Assembly (NCBI RefSeq): GCF_019956555.1
Contig: NZ_JAHBDQ010000006.1
Span: 99,573-163,572 of the forward strand
Direction of reading: 5' to 3'
Length of the DNA: 64,000 nucleotides
DNA from: Pseudomonas sp. A-RE-19
Lineage (GTDB): Bacteria; Pseudomonadota; Gammaproteobacteria; Pseudomonadales; Pseudomonadaceae
Of this stretch, positions 29,462-38,316 are shown piece after piece. The notes beneath the pieces were generated by a model that made no database searches, had not been told where the DNA came from, and saw only the letters and a list, made by a program, of their open reading frames with translations. How positions within the stretch are numbered: the stretch's first letter is position 1; the number at the start of each line of letters is the position of its first letter. A program made the translations under genes and the position numbers.

Positions 29462-31573
29462 ATGATCCGAACCAAACTCTCTCTGCTGATCCCGCTGCTC
29501 GGTACCTTCAGCGCCCAGACCTGGGCCGAGGATACCGAGCAGCAGCCCGGCACCTTGAACATGCAAGCCACCGTCGTCTCCGCTACTCGCAGCGAAGCGA
29601 GCATTGCTTCGATTCCGGGCTCGGTCCAGGTGATCGACGAACAGCAGGTCCGTGAGCAGAGCGGCGCGGGTCGCCGGGTCTCCGACATCCTCGGGCAATT
29701 GGTCCCCGGTCTTGCGCCGTCCAGCGGCGGGATGAGCAACTTCGGCCAGACCCTGCGCGGGCGCAACATGCTGGTGTTGGTCGACGGCGTATCGCAGAAC
29801 GCCACGCGCGACAACTTCCGCCAGCTCAACAGCATCGCCCCGGCCAGCATCGAACGCATCGAAGTGATCTCCGGCGCCAGCAGCATCTACGGTGCCGGTG
29901 CTTCAGGCGGCATTATCAACATCATCACCAAGCGCAATCAGGGCCAGGACATTGCCTACAGCAGCAAACTGGGCCTGACCAGCGGCAACAACCTCAACCG
30001 CAAAGGCTTCGCCTACGAAGCCTTTCAGAGTGCAACGGGGCGCAAGGATGCCCTGGACTGGTATGTCTCCGCCGACCTGACCCAGCGTAACGATCAGTAC
30101 GATGGCAACGGCAACCGCATCCCTCAGGACACTTCCCAGGGCAGCAACATGGACACCGAAACCTATGATCTGCAAGGTCGTTTCGGTTACGAACTGGATG
30201 CCGACAAAAAAATCAGCCTGTCGCTGCAGGACTACAAGGACCAGCAGGACACTGGCTACACCAAAGACCCGAAAAACTCGCAGCAAGCCGTGGCCGTCAA
30301 AGGGCTGAAGCTCGACGACCAACCCTATACCCATAACCAGGCGGTCAACCTCAACTACACCGACAAGGACTTCTACGGTCAGGGCCTGCAACTGGAAAGC
30401 TACTGGCGCCGCGCCGATGCACTGTTCTTCCCGGACCTGTCGCGAGGCAAGGCCGGGATCTCCGACAACAACAGCGTGCAGGATGTCTACGGCCTGCGCG
30501 CGGCCATCGACACGCCGCTGCCAGCGATCGGAAGCGCCACGGGTAATCTGGTCTGGGGCGCCGACTATGATAATGAGCGCTCCCGCCAACGCGGCGATCA
30601 ATACACGCTCAATGGCCTGAATTACACCAAGACCGGCACCACTTACGAGCTGGGCCCGGACATCGAAACCACCACCAAATCGCTGTTCGGGCAGATGTCC
30701 TGGGACATCGGTGACTGGACCTTGCGTGGCGGTGTGCGCCGCGAATGGATCGAAAGCGACGTCTCCGACAGCATCGCTTATGGTCAGATCGTCCAGACCG
30801 GCGTAAGCGCAACGCTGCCCGGCGACACCCTCAAATACGATGCCACGCTGTACAACCTGGGGGCGGTCTACCACCTGAGTGAAAACCAGGACGTCTTCGC
30901 CAATTACAGCCAGGGATTTTCGCTGCCGGATATCCAGCGCTTCATGCGTGATGTCAGCAGCACCTTCGACATTCAGAGTCTCAACGCCCAGGCCATCAAG
31001 GTCGACAGTTACGAGCTGGGCTGGCGCGGTAACTGGGACCAGTGGCAGGCCGACGTCACCGTGTATGAAAACACCTCGGACGTGACCCAGTTCTACGATG
31101 CCAATGATCGCGTATTGCGCCTGATCAACCAGAAAGAGCGGGTTCGCGGTATCGAAAACAGCCTGACCTACCGCGCGACCGATCGCTGGTCGGTGGGTGG
31201 CACTTATGCCTGGGCCAAAGGCGAGACCGAGCAGAACGGTAAATGGATCGATCTGCCGGCTACGCGCATCTCACCAGCCAAGACCACACTGTTCGTCGGC
31301 TACACCGAAGACGACTACACCCTGCGCCTGCAAGGCATGCGTTTGTCCAATTACGACGCCGCCGCCAAGGACAACAACGGACGCGAGATCGAAGGCTATA
31401 CGCTGGTGGACCTGCTCGGCTCCGTGCAACTGCCGGTCGGTCGTCTTGAAGGCGGCGTGTATAACCTGACCAACCGCACGTACCAGAACCTGTTCACCCA
31501 GGCCAACGCCAGAGCGCCGTACGCCAACGCCGAAGGCCGCACGCTGAGCATGAGCTACTCGGTCGATTGGTAA
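29462..31573 (+). CDS. TonB-dependent siderophore receptor (IutA/PvuA class)
   Basis: The protein has 703 residues: signal peptide about 1-21 (cut after QTWA), a plug domain about 45-165 (ATVVSATRSEASIASIPGSVQVI, TLRGRNMLVLVDGV, IERIEVISGASSIYGAGASGGIINIITK), then a 22-strand barrel ending in SMSYSVDW. The terminal Trp is a normal barrel C-terminus. The plug resembles receptors for citrate-type carboxylate/hydroxamate siderophores (IutA, PvuA, RhtA). It starts 13 bases after the exporter stop, so it is in the same operon and should import the ferric form of its product. Confidence 0.92.
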   Translation: MIRTKLSLLIPLLGTFSAQTWAEDTEQQPGTLNMQATVVSATRSEASIASIPGSVQVIDEQQVREQSGAGRRVSDILGQLVPGLAPSSGGMSNFGQTLRGRNMLVLVDGVSQNATRDNFRQLNSIAPASIERIEVISGASSIYGAGASGGIINIITKRNQGQDIAYSSKLGLTSGNNLNRKGFAYEAFQSATGRKDALDWYVSADLTQRNDQYDGNGNRIPQDTSQGSNMDTETYDLQGRFGYELDADKKISLSLQDYKDQQDTGYTKDPKNSQQAVAVKGLKLDDQPYTHNQAVNLNYTDKDFYGQGLQLESYWRRADALFFPDLSRGKAGISDNNSVQDVYGLRAAIDTPLPAIGSATGNLVWGADYDNERSRQRGDQYTLNGLNYTKTGTTYELGPDIETTTKSLFGQMSWDIGDWTLRGGVRREWIESDVSDSIAYGQIVQTGVSATLPGDTLKYDATLYNLGAVYHLSENQDVFANYSQGFSLPDIQRFMRDVSSTFDIQSLNAQAIKVDSYELGWRGNWDQWQADVTVYENTSDVTQFYDANDRVLRLINQKERVRGIENSLTYRATDRWSVGGTYAWAKGETEQNGKWIDLPATRISPAKTTLFVGYTEDDYTLRLQGMRLSNYDAAAKDNNGREIEGYTLVDLLGSVQLPVGRLEGGVYNLTNRTYQNLFTQANARAPYANAEGRTLSMSYSVDW

Positions 31574-31614
31574 AAACAGGAGCCGGCTTGCCACAGTTAA
31601 GGATCAATCGGATA

Positions 31615-31681
31615 TGTAGGAGCCAGGCTTGCCGGCGAGCGATCTGCCGGCATACATGTCGCCTGACAAGTTGGCTCCAGC
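31615..31681. repeat. REP-like remnant
   Basis: TGTAGGAGCCAGGCTTGCCGGCGA, then GTCGCC and TTGGCTCCAGCG form a degraded inverted pair between the convergent receptor and DUF2937 genes. Confidence 0.5.
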
Positions 31682-31682
31682 G

Positions 31683-32225
31683 TTACAACCCGCGCAAATC
31701 CCGCTCTTCGATCGGCCGGCTCTGGCGCAAACGCTTGCCGCCCAGCACCACCCAATCAATCAACCGGAACAGGCATTCAATGCCAAACGACAGCAGCAAT
31801 GCGCCGCTCATGCCCCAGATCATCGCTTCCGGCGTCAGCAGAATCTGGTAGCTGTAGCCATTCCAGGTTTCCTTGCGAATATCCGGGTCGGCAGCCAGGG
31901 CTACTTGCAGGAAGCGGATGTACCACGGGCCCTGCATGGCCTGGAATTGCTTGTCGAGGGACAGCTGACGGGTGAGCAAGGCGCTCAGGCTATCGGCATC
32001 GCTGCGAAAGATCGGGTCTTCGCTGGCACGGTAATGGGCCACGAGCGCCTGCATATCCCCCTTGAAAAACTGATTGGCGGTGCCCTGAAAACCGCTCAAA
32101 CCGGTCTGTGCCTCGATCAGATGCGCCTCGACCCGCTTGGCATAGTCACTGATGAACCCAGGCACCTGGACACCGATCAACAGGCCCGCCGCGAATAACA
32201 CCAGCCGTAGATAACTGAGCAACAT
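31683..32225 (-). CDS. DUF2937 membrane protein
   Basis: The protein has 180 residues with an N-terminal membrane helix (LRLVLFAAGLLIGVQVPGFI), a helical extracytoplasmic middle and a second helix (IWGMSGALLLSFGIECLFRLI). This matches DUF2937, a family without known function. The start at 32225 (MLLSYLRL) gives the membrane helix directly; the frame extends to 32270 with 15 extra polar residues. It follows the glutamine-amidotransferase gene by 13 bases, so they are probably cotranscribed. Confidence 0.82.
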   Translation of the reverse strand: MLLSYLRLVLFAAGLLIGVQVPGFISDYAKRVEAHLIEAQTGLSGFQGTANQFFKGDMQALVAHYRASEDPIFRSDADSLSALLTRQLSLDKQFQAMQGPWYIRFLQVALAADPDIRKETWNGYSYQILLTPEAMIWGMSGALLLSFGIECLFRLIDWVVLGGKRLRQSRPIEERDLRGL

Positions 32226-32238
32226 GGGTGAGAGATCC

Positions 32239-33015
32239 TTATTCGGTCTTGCCCTGACTGACGCATTCACCGCGCCGCCAGAGGCTCCATTGGCCCGGTT
32301 CGTAGCGGGTCCAGGTTTCGTTTTCGGTCAAGGGTTCGGTGGCGATTACCGTGACCACGTCGTTGGGCGTGGTTTCGGCCTGGAAGTCGACGATCACGTC
32401 GACGTCCTTCAATCGTGCCGGGCCGAATGGTGCACGGCGGGTGATCTGCGCCAGTTTGCTCGAGCAGTAGCAGAACAGCCAATCACCGTCGCTGAGCAAG
32501 CAGTTGAATACGCCTTTGCTGCGGTACTCGGCGCAGGCGGCCACCAGGTCCGGCAATAGCGCTTCGATATCGACCGGCTCGGGGAATGCTGCACGCACCC
32601 GATTGAGCAAATCGCAAAACGCCGCTTCGCTGTCGGTATCGCCAACGGGGCGGTAAAAACTGGCGGTCGGGTTGAAATTGGCCAACTGGCCGTTGTGGGC
32701 GAAACACCAGTTGCGCCCCCACAACTCGCGCACGAACGGGTGGGTGTTGGACAGGCAGACCTTGCCGACGTTGGCTTGGCGGATGTGGCCGATCACCACT
32801 TCACTTTTGATCGGATAACGCTGCACCAGGTTCGCCACTTCCGACTCGCTACTCGCCGCCGGGTCCTGGAACAGCCGCAGGCCACGGCCCTCATAGAAAG
32901 CGATGCCCCAACCGTCACGATGCGGCCCGGTGCGGCCGCCGCGCTGCATCAGCCCGGTGAAGCTGAACACGATATCGGTCGGGACATTGGCGCTCATGCC
33001 CAATAACTCACACAT
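32239..33015 (-). CDS. Class II glutamine amidotransferase (YafJ-like)
   Basis: The protein has 258 residues. Cys2 ([10 protein letters not shown]) becomes the N-terminal nucleophile after Met removal. [31 protein letters not shown] and GDTDSEAAF are the Ntn-type glutaminase motifs. It lacks a synthetase domain, like E. coli YafJ, and its acceptor substrate is unknown. First gene of a likely operon with the DUF2937 gene. Confidence 0.9.
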   Translation of the reverse strand: MCELLGMSANVPTDIVFSFTGLMQRGGRTGPHRDGWGIAFYEGRGLRLFQDPAASSESEVANLVQRYPIKSEVVIGHIRQANVGKVCLSNTHPFVRELWGRNWCFAHNGQLANFNPTASFYRPVGDTDSEAAFCDLLNRVRAAFPEPVDIEALLPDLVAACAEYRSKGVFNCLLSDGDWLFCYCSSKLAQITRRAPFGPARLKDVDVIVDFQAETTPNDVVTVIATEPLTENETWTRYEPGQWSLWRRGECVSQGKTE

Positions 33016-33047
33016 GCTCGGACTCTCGATTCAGTACAGGGGCACGG

Positions 33048-33545
33048 TTACAGACGCGGTTCGACCCGCAAACGCTGAGGGTTGCTCGGGACCGGTGGCC
33101 GGCCGTAACGATCATCGCCGGCACCGCCGAAAGGTTGATCGTCATCAGGTTCGTCGGTCCGCGCCGCTGCCTTGGCGGCGGCCGCCTGTTCCTTACGAGC
33201 CTTGGAGGCGCGCTCGATGGGAAAACGGATCACCACGAACACCAGGTAAATGCCGAAGGCAATCATGCCGTACATGAACAGATCGGAAATCGCGCGCCAG
33301 GCGTTGTTGCCGACCTTGAACAGCAAGTCGAGGGCAGTGATGGCGATGGCCGGAGCGACCTTTTCCTTCACCGGGTCGATGATGGTCGGGCTGAACAGCA
33401 ACACCGCCATCAGCAGCCGCAACGGCTCACGCAGCCAGCGCCACATCCAGCGGGTGATGCGCATCCACACCAACAGGCAGCCTAAAGCGGCAAAGGCGTA
33501 GAGGCCCCAAGCGATCAGATAGTCGTTCTCGGTCATGGTGTCCAT
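33048..33545 (-). CDS. Conserved membrane protein of unknown function
   Basis: The protein has 165 residues with three or four hydrophobic segments (about 10-27, 38-50, 65-78, 88-107) and a soluble charged tail rich in Lys, Ala and Asp (about 113-165). I do not recognise a family. It ends 32 bases before the start of the YafJ-like gene on the same strand and may be cotranscribed. Starts at 33545 and 33536 are both possible; neither has a strong ribosome-binding site. Confidence 0.7.
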   Translation of the reverse strand: MDTMTENDYLIAWGLYAFAALGCLLVWMRITRWMWRWLREPLRLLMAVLLFSPTIIDPVKEKVAPAIAITALDLLFKVGNNAWRAISDLFMYGMIAFGIYLVFVVIRFPIERASKARKEQAAAAKAAARTDEPDDDQPFGGAGDDRYGRPPVPSNPQRLRVEPRL

Positions 33546-33630
33546 GGCAAGGCAGGCAAAGAGGCGCTTATAGTAACGACTTTTCGCACGTCAGGCTTGT
33601 CCCAATACCAGTTGAGCAAGACTCAGAGCC

Positions 33631-33720
33631 TGTAGGAGCGAGCTTGCTCGCGATGAGGTCAGTACATTCAACATCAATGTTGTCTGGCAATCCGCCATCG
33701 CGAGCAAGCTCGCTCCCACA
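33631..33720. repeat. REP/REPIN inverted pair (AGCTTGCTCG variant)
   Basis: TGTAGGAGCGAGCTTGCTCG and CGAGCAAGCTCGCTCCCACA face each other. The core uses GCTTGC where the other pairs use GCCTGC. Confidence 0.9.
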
Positions 33721-33791
33721 GGTCTGCAGAGGCATCAAGATTTGCATGTCGCCTGCAAAACCCTATTCCGCACATTGTTCGAGAGCCATTC

Positions 33792-35846
33792 ATGCCCTTA
33801 TCCGCCAACGTTACCAGCGCTCCGATTGCCCACAAGGCCGATGGTTCCGACCCGTATGCCTGGCTGCAGGAGCGCGACACCGACGCGGTGCTCGATTACC
33901 TGAAAGCTGAAAACCGCTATCAAGAGACGCAAACCGCCGATCAGGCCGGGCTGCGCGAAACCCTGTTCGAAGAGATCAAGGCGCGGATTCTCGAAACCGA
34001 TCTGTCGCTGCCCTCGCCCTGGGGCCCGTACCTGTATTACACCCGCACCACCGCCGGCGACGAATACGCCCGTCACTACCGCTGCCCGCGTCCGGCCGAT
34101 GGCAGCCTGCACATCGATGAAAGCCAGGAACTGCTGCTGCTTGATCCGAACGTGCTGGCCAAGGGCGGCTTCTTTTCCCTGGGCGCGTTCAGCATCAGTC
34201 CGGACCACCAGCGCCTGGCCTACAGCATCGACTCCTCGGGCGAAGAGATTTACACGCTGTTCGTGAAGGAATTGTCCGACGGCCGCGTCAGCGAACTGGA
34301 ATTCCAGGACTGTGACGGCAGCATGACCTGGGCCAACGACAGCCTGACGCTGTTTTTCGGCGAACTCGACGAGACTCATCGCCCGCACAAACTGTTGCGC
34401 TATCGGCTGGACGGCACGGCGGCCGAAGAAGCGTTCCATGAGCCGGACGGCCGATTCTTCCTGCATTGCTATCGCTCAAGCTCCGAACGGCAACTGTTGT
34501 TGTCGCTGGGCAGCAAAACCACCAGCGAAGTCTGGGCGCTCGACGCCTCGCTGCCGCATCAGGCCTTTACCTGCCTGGCGCCGAGGGTCGAAGAGCATGA
34601 ATACGATGTCGACCATGGCAAACTCGATGGCGAGTGGACGTGGTTGATCCGCACCAACCGCGACGGCATCAACTTCGCCCTGTACCAGGCCGTCGATACC
34701 GGCGTCGCGCCGACCGAAGCCGACTGGCAGAACCTGATTCCCCACAGCGACACGGTGATGCTCGAAGGCATGAGCCTGAACGCCGAGGCCATGACCCTGA
34801 GCCTGCGCGAAGGTGGCCTGCCGATCATCGAAGTCCGCCCACAGGACTTGGTGCCGTATCGCGTGCAATTGCCGGACGCGGCCTACAGCCTGCATGTGCA
34901 GAACAGCCTGGAATTTGTCAGCGACCGGATCCGTCTGCGCTACGAGGCCTTGAACCGTCCGGCGCAGATCCGCCAACTGATTCTGACCAGCGGCGAACAG
35001 AAAGTCCTCAAGGAAACCCCCGTGCTCGGCCCGTTCGACGCCGATGCCTACGTCAGCCAGCGGCTCTGGGCCACGGCACCGGACGGTATGCAAGTGCCGA
35101 TCAGCCTTGTGGTCAAACGCGAATTCCTCGGCAAGCCGACGCCGCTTTATCTGTACGGCTACGGCGCCTATGGCGAAAGCCTCGACCCGTGGTTCTCCCA
35201 TGCTCGTTTGAGCCTGCTGGATCGCGGCATGGCGTTTGCCATTGCTCATGTACGCGGTGGCGGTGAGTTGGGCGAAGCCTGGTACCGCGCTGGCAAGCAG
35301 GCACACAAGCACAACACCTTCAGCGACTTCATCGCGTGCGCCGAACACCTGATCGCCAACGGCTTTACCATCCCATCGCAGCTGGCGATCAGCGGTGGCA
35401 GCGCCGGTGGCCTGCTGATTGGCGCCGTGCTTAATCAGCGGCCGGAGCTGTTCGGCGCGGCGATTGCCGAAGTACCGTTCGTTGACGTGCTCAACACCAT
35501 GCTCGACCCGGAGCTGCCGCTGACCGTCACGGAATACGACGAATGGGGCAACCCGCAAGAGCCGGACGTCTATGATCGGATCAAGGCCTACGCTCCGTAC
35601 GAAAACGTTAGTGCGCAAGCGTATCCGGCGACGCTGGTGATCGCCGGCTACAACGACAGTCGCGTGCAGTACTGGGAAGCGGCCAAGTGGGTGGCGAAAC
35701 TGCGCGCGACCAAAACCGACACCAATCCCCTGCTGCTCAAGACTGAATTGGGCGCCGGGCATGGTGGAATGAGCGGTCGTTACCAGGGATTACGTGACGT
35801 AGCCCTCGAATACGCATTTGTTTTGAAGGTTTTGGGCATTGCCTGA
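33792..35846 (+). CDS. ptrB: Oligopeptidase B-like S9 serine peptidase
   Basis: The protein has 684 residues. An N-terminal beta-propeller gates the active site; the C-terminal alpha/beta-hydrolase domain holds Ser537 (GGSAGG), Asp622 (GYNDSRV) and His657 (GAGHGGMSGR). The spacing and RGGGELGEAWYRAGK match oligopeptidase B, which cleaves after Arg or Lys in short peptides in the cytoplasm. GAGAG lies before the ATG. It stands alone between two REP pairs. Confidence 0.93.
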   Translation: MPLSANVTSAPIAHKADGSDPYAWLQERDTDAVLDYLKAENRYQETQTADQAGLRETLFEEIKARILETDLSLPSPWGPYLYYTRTTAGDEYARHYRCPRPADGSLHIDESQELLLLDPNVLAKGGFFSLGAFSISPDHQRLAYSIDSSGEEIYTLFVKELSDGRVSELEFQDCDGSMTWANDSLTLFFGELDETHRPHKLLRYRLDGTAAEEAFHEPDGRFFLHCYRSSSERQLLLSLGSKTTSEVWALDASLPHQAFTCLAPRVEEHEYDVDHGKLDGEWTWLIRTNRDGINFALYQAVDTGVAPTEADWQNLIPHSDTVMLEGMSLNAEAMTLSLREGGLPIIEVRPQDLVPYRVQLPDAAYSLHVQNSLEFVSDRIRLRYEALNRPAQIRQLILTSGEQKVLKETPVLGPFDADAYVSQRLWATAPDGMQVPISLVVKREFLGKPTPLYLYGYGAYGESLDPWFSHARLSLLDRGMAFAIAHVRGGGELGEAWYRAGKQAHKHNTFSDFIACAEHLIANGFTIPSQLAISGGSAGGLLIGAVLNQRPELFGAAIAEVPFVDVLNTMLDPELPLTVTEYDEWGNPQEPDVYDRIKAYAPYENVSAQAYPATLVIAGYNDSRVQYWEAAKWVAKLRATKTDTNPLLLKTELGAGHGGMSGRYQGLRDVALEYAFVLKVLGIA

Positions 35847-35910
35847 GGAACTTGGCCCGGCGTCCCGGTCTTAACACCAGTACGCCGGACCGGATGCAAC
35901 ACATATCCCC

Positions 35911-36000
35911 TGTGGGAGCGAGCCTGCTCGCGATGAGGGCATCACATTCAATACCCATGTTGAATGTGCCTCCGCCATCGCGAGCAGGCTCGCTCCCACA
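35911..36000. repeat. REP/REPIN inverted pair
   Basis: TGTGGGAGCGAGCCTGCTCG and its exact reverse complement at the ends of a 90-base block, with CATTCAA...TTGAATG pairing inside it. Confidence 0.92.
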
Positions 36001-36057
36001 AAGGATTGAGGACATCCAAAAAACCGGAACCAGACACAAAAAAAAGACCGTGACGAC

Positions 36058-36531
36058 ATGTCAGAACCGACCTCATTGAACAAAGAAATTCGCGACTGGC
36101 TGATGGACTGCGGCCTGTTCGATCAACTGCTGCCGGCAGACTTCGTGGCGGCTTCGGGTTACTTCAGCATCAGCACCATCGCCGAAGGCGAAGAGATTTT
36201 CCATGAGGGCGATGCCGGCAGTTTCATGTGCATCATCCACACCGGCCAGGTCGCGGTGCAGAAGACCAACAGCGAGGGGCAGCGGGTGACCATGGCCACG
36301 TTGCGCAGCGGTCGGGCATTTGGCGAAATGGCCGTGCTCGATGGCGAACGGCGCTCAGCCAGTTGCGTGGCCGCAAGCAATTGCCAGTTGCTCAACCTGG
36401 GCAAGGACTCCCTGGAAAAGATGCTCAACGACGCGCCGAAAATCGCCGCCAAGATCATCCGCGCCCTCGCCGTCTCCCTCTCCAAACGCTTGCGCATGGC
36501 CGATGGGCAACTGCTCTCGCAGCAGATTTAG
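36058..36531 (+). CDS. Single-domain cyclic-nucleotide-binding protein
   Basis: A 157-residue protein that is almost only a cNMP-binding domain (about 25-140). The phosphate-binding cassette is visible as SGRAFGEMAVLDGERRSASCVA, with the conserved Gly-Glu and Arg. There is no helix-turn-helix and no membrane segment, so it is not a Crp-type regulator. It may sense c-di-GMP, cAMP or a related nucleotide and act through a partner. No ribosome-binding site is clear before the ATG. A long inverted repeat begins right after the stop. Confidence 0.87.
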   Translation: MSEPTSLNKEIRDWLMDCGLFDQLLPADFVAASGYFSISTIAEGEEIFHEGDAGSFMCIIHTGQVAVQKTNSEGQRVTMATLRSGRAFGEMAVLDGERRSASCVAASNCQLLNLGKDSLEKMLNDAPKIAAKIIRALAVSLSKRLRMADGQLLSQQI

Positions 36532-36532
36532 T

Positions 36533-36610
36533 GTCCGGTCTGACAAATACGTTCCTCTTTTGACGGCAACAGACGCCGTCAAAAAGGAACAGTATTTGTG
36601 AGACCGGATA
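36533..36610. terminator. Long inverted repeat between convergent genes
   Basis: Arms of about 34 bases (36533-36566 and 36576-36610) pair with few mismatches. TCCGGTCT, CAAATAC and GTTCC in the left arm match GGAAC, GTATTTG and AGACCGGA in the right. The inner stem (TTTTGACGGC with GCCGTCAAAA) has A/T runs on both sides, so it could end transcription in both directions. The arms are much longer than an ordinary terminator needs. Confidence 0.7.
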
Positions 36611-36611
36611 C

Positions 36612-36902
36612 TTACCCTCCTGGCGTTTTGATTTTCGGCGTACCCGGCTCAAGGCCCGGCAAGGTCTGGTCCTTGGGCGGGTTGGGCATTTCGATGCGCG
36701 GCAACAACGGTGGCCCGCCACTGCCGGAACCGGCCTTGGGCACGCTGGTGGGGGTGATCTGCGGGTATGGCGTTGGGGTGGCGGTGCCGGGTGAACCGGG
36801 CATCGGCGCAGGGCTGGTCGGGATGGTTTGCAGCTCCTGGGCCTGCACTGCAGTTATCGAGAGCGCGGCCAGGGCAATGGCCGTTAGAATGGTGCGCTTC
36901 AT
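36612..36902 (-). CDS. Small proline-rich exported protein
   Basis: The protein has 96 residues. A signal peptide (about residues 1-21, ALAALSITAVQAQ) leads to a short mature part in which Pro, Gly and Thr dominate. It has no Cys and no domain I recognise; it is probably an unstructured periplasmic protein. The frame extends to 36977, but the ATG at 36902 gives a standard signal peptide (MKRTILTAIAL). Confidence 0.7.
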   Translation of the reverse strand: MKRTILTAIALAALSITAVQAQELQTIPTSPAPMPGSPGTATPTPYPQITPTSVPKAGSGSGGPPLLPRIEMPNPPKDQTLPGLEPGTPKIKTPGG

Positions 36903-36997
36903 CAATGGCTCCGTTGGCCTTGTTGTCCTTTTGCAGGCTACTCCCAACTGCGCGTGTTTGCCTTCCTCCGTAGTCAATTTCTCATCAAGAGAGCCCC

Positions 36998-37684
36998 ATG
37001 AAACGTTTCGTTCTGCTCGACACCACCCCCATTCCTGAAAACGGCGGTGCCCTGTGCCTGTTCGAATACGGCGAGGACTTCGTCATCAAGATTCAGGGCG
37101 GTGACGGCGGGCAGTTGATGAACACCCGCATGCACGGCTCTGAAGATGCCCTGGCCGAAATCCCCTGCCGCAAGGTCGCCGGCCGGCCGAATTCGCGAGT
37201 ATTGATCGGTGGCCTGGGCATGGGCTTCACCCTCGCCTCGGCGCTCAAGCATTTGGGTAAATCCGCTGAAGTGGTGGTGGCCGAACTGGTACCCGGCGTG
37301 GTGGAGTGGAACCGTGGCCCTCTTGGTGAGAAAGCCGGCAACCCGCTGCTCGACCCGCGCACGGTGATCCGCATGGAAGACGTGGCCAAAGTGCTGCAAG
37401 CCGAGCCACAAGGTTTCGATGCGATCATGCTCGACGTCGACAACGGGCCCGAAGGCCTGACCCAGAAAGCCAACAGCTGGCTCTACTCCGCTGGCGGCCT
37501 GAGCGCGTGTGCCAAGGCCCTGCGGCCAAAAGGCGTGCTGGCGGTGTGGTCGGCCAGCGCCGACCGGCAGTTTTCCGACAAGCTGAAAAAGGCCGGCTTC
37601 AAGGCCGAGGAAGTACAAGTCTTCGCCCACGGCAACAAGGGCACCCGCCACACCATCTGGATTGCCGAGAAGCTCAAGGGCTGA
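36998..37684 (+). CDS. Spermidine-synthase-like SAM-binding protein
   Basis: The protein has 228 residues with a Rossmann methyltransferase fold: RVLIGGLGMGFTLASAL (glycine motif I), VVVAELVPGVVEW and FDAIMLDVDNGPEGL. It resembles the spermine/spermidine synthase family but is shorter than PAPT enzymes and lacks the N-terminal beta domain. The substrate is uncertain. AGAGAG precedes the start. Confidence 0.8.
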   Translation: MKRFVLLDTTPIPENGGALCLFEYGEDFVIKIQGGDGGQLMNTRMHGSEDALAEIPCRKVAGRPNSRVLIGGLGMGFTLASALKHLGKSAEVVVAELVPGVVEWNRGPLGEKAGNPLLDPRTVIRMEDVAKVLQAEPQGFDAIMLDVDNGPEGLTQKANSWLYSAGGLSACAKALRPKGVLAVWSASADRQFSDKLKKAGFKAEEVQVFAHGNKGTRHTIWIAEKLKG

Positions 37685-37733
37685 GCTAAACTCACGTCAT
37701 AACCGTCATTAGTCTTTTTACAAAGGTGAACCC

Positions 37734-38105
37734 ATGAGTTCGTCCACCCCAACCAACACATCGAAGCTGGACCGCATCCTCGCCGATAACCAGCGCGACA
37801 AGGAAATGGGTTACCGCGACAAGGCCTTGAAGATGTACCCGCACGTGTGCGGCCGTTGCGCCCGTGAGTTCTCCGGCAAGCGCCTCAGCGAACTGACCGT
37901 GCATCACCGCGACCACAACCATGACAACAACCCTCAGGATGGCTCGAACTGGGAGCTGTTGTGCCTGTATTGCCATGACAACGAACACTCGCGGTATACC
38001 GATCAGCAGTATTTCGACGAAGGCTCGCTGAGTACGCCGAAGATTGCCAAGGCGACGCACAACCCGTTTGCGGCGTTGGCCGGGTTGATGAAGAAAGAAG
38101 ATTAA
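37734..38105 (+). CDS. yajD: HNH nuclease YajD
   Basis: The protein has 123 residues. CGRC and CLYC frame the HNH core (TVHHRDHNHDNNPQDGSNWELLCLYCHDNEH), with the catalytic His in HHRD. The size and C-terminal KATHNPFAALAGLMKK match YajD, a small conserved HNH protein of unknown target. AAGGTG lies six bases before the ATG. It follows the SAM-binding protein gene by 49 bases. Confidence 0.92.
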   Translation: MSSSTPTNTSKLDRILADNQRDKEMGYRDKALKMYPHVCGRCAREFSGKRLSELTVHHRDHNHDNNPQDGSNWELLCLYCHDNEHSRYTDQQYFDEGSLSTPKIAKATHNPFAALAGLMKKED

Positions 38106-38131
38106 AGATCTTCAGTGCCCCAACTGGCCTC

Positions 38132-38224
38132 ATCGCGAGCAGGCTCGCTCCCACAGGGGATCTTCTGTGCACATAGTATTTGTGAACACCCAAGATCTAA
38201 TGTGGGAGCGAGCCTGCTCGCGAT
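38132..38224. repeat. REP/REPIN inverted pair
   Basis: ATCGCGAGCAGGCTCGCTCC and its reverse complement flank a spacer between yajD and the RNA methyltransferase gene. Confidence 0.9.
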
Positions 38225-38280
38225 TGCTATTGCCCAAACACCACCAATCTCCAAACTGAACACCCCTCCCCCAATCCCCG

Positions 38281-38286
38281 TATAAT
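38281..38286 (+). promoter_or_regulatory. Possible -10 box (TATAAT)
   Basis: A perfect TATAAT lies 30 bases before the GTG of the next gene. No good -35 is seen at the right distance, so it is only a candidate. Confidence 0.4.
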
Positions 38287-38316
38287 CGCCGTTTTTTCCC
38301 CGAAGGCACCCCGCTC

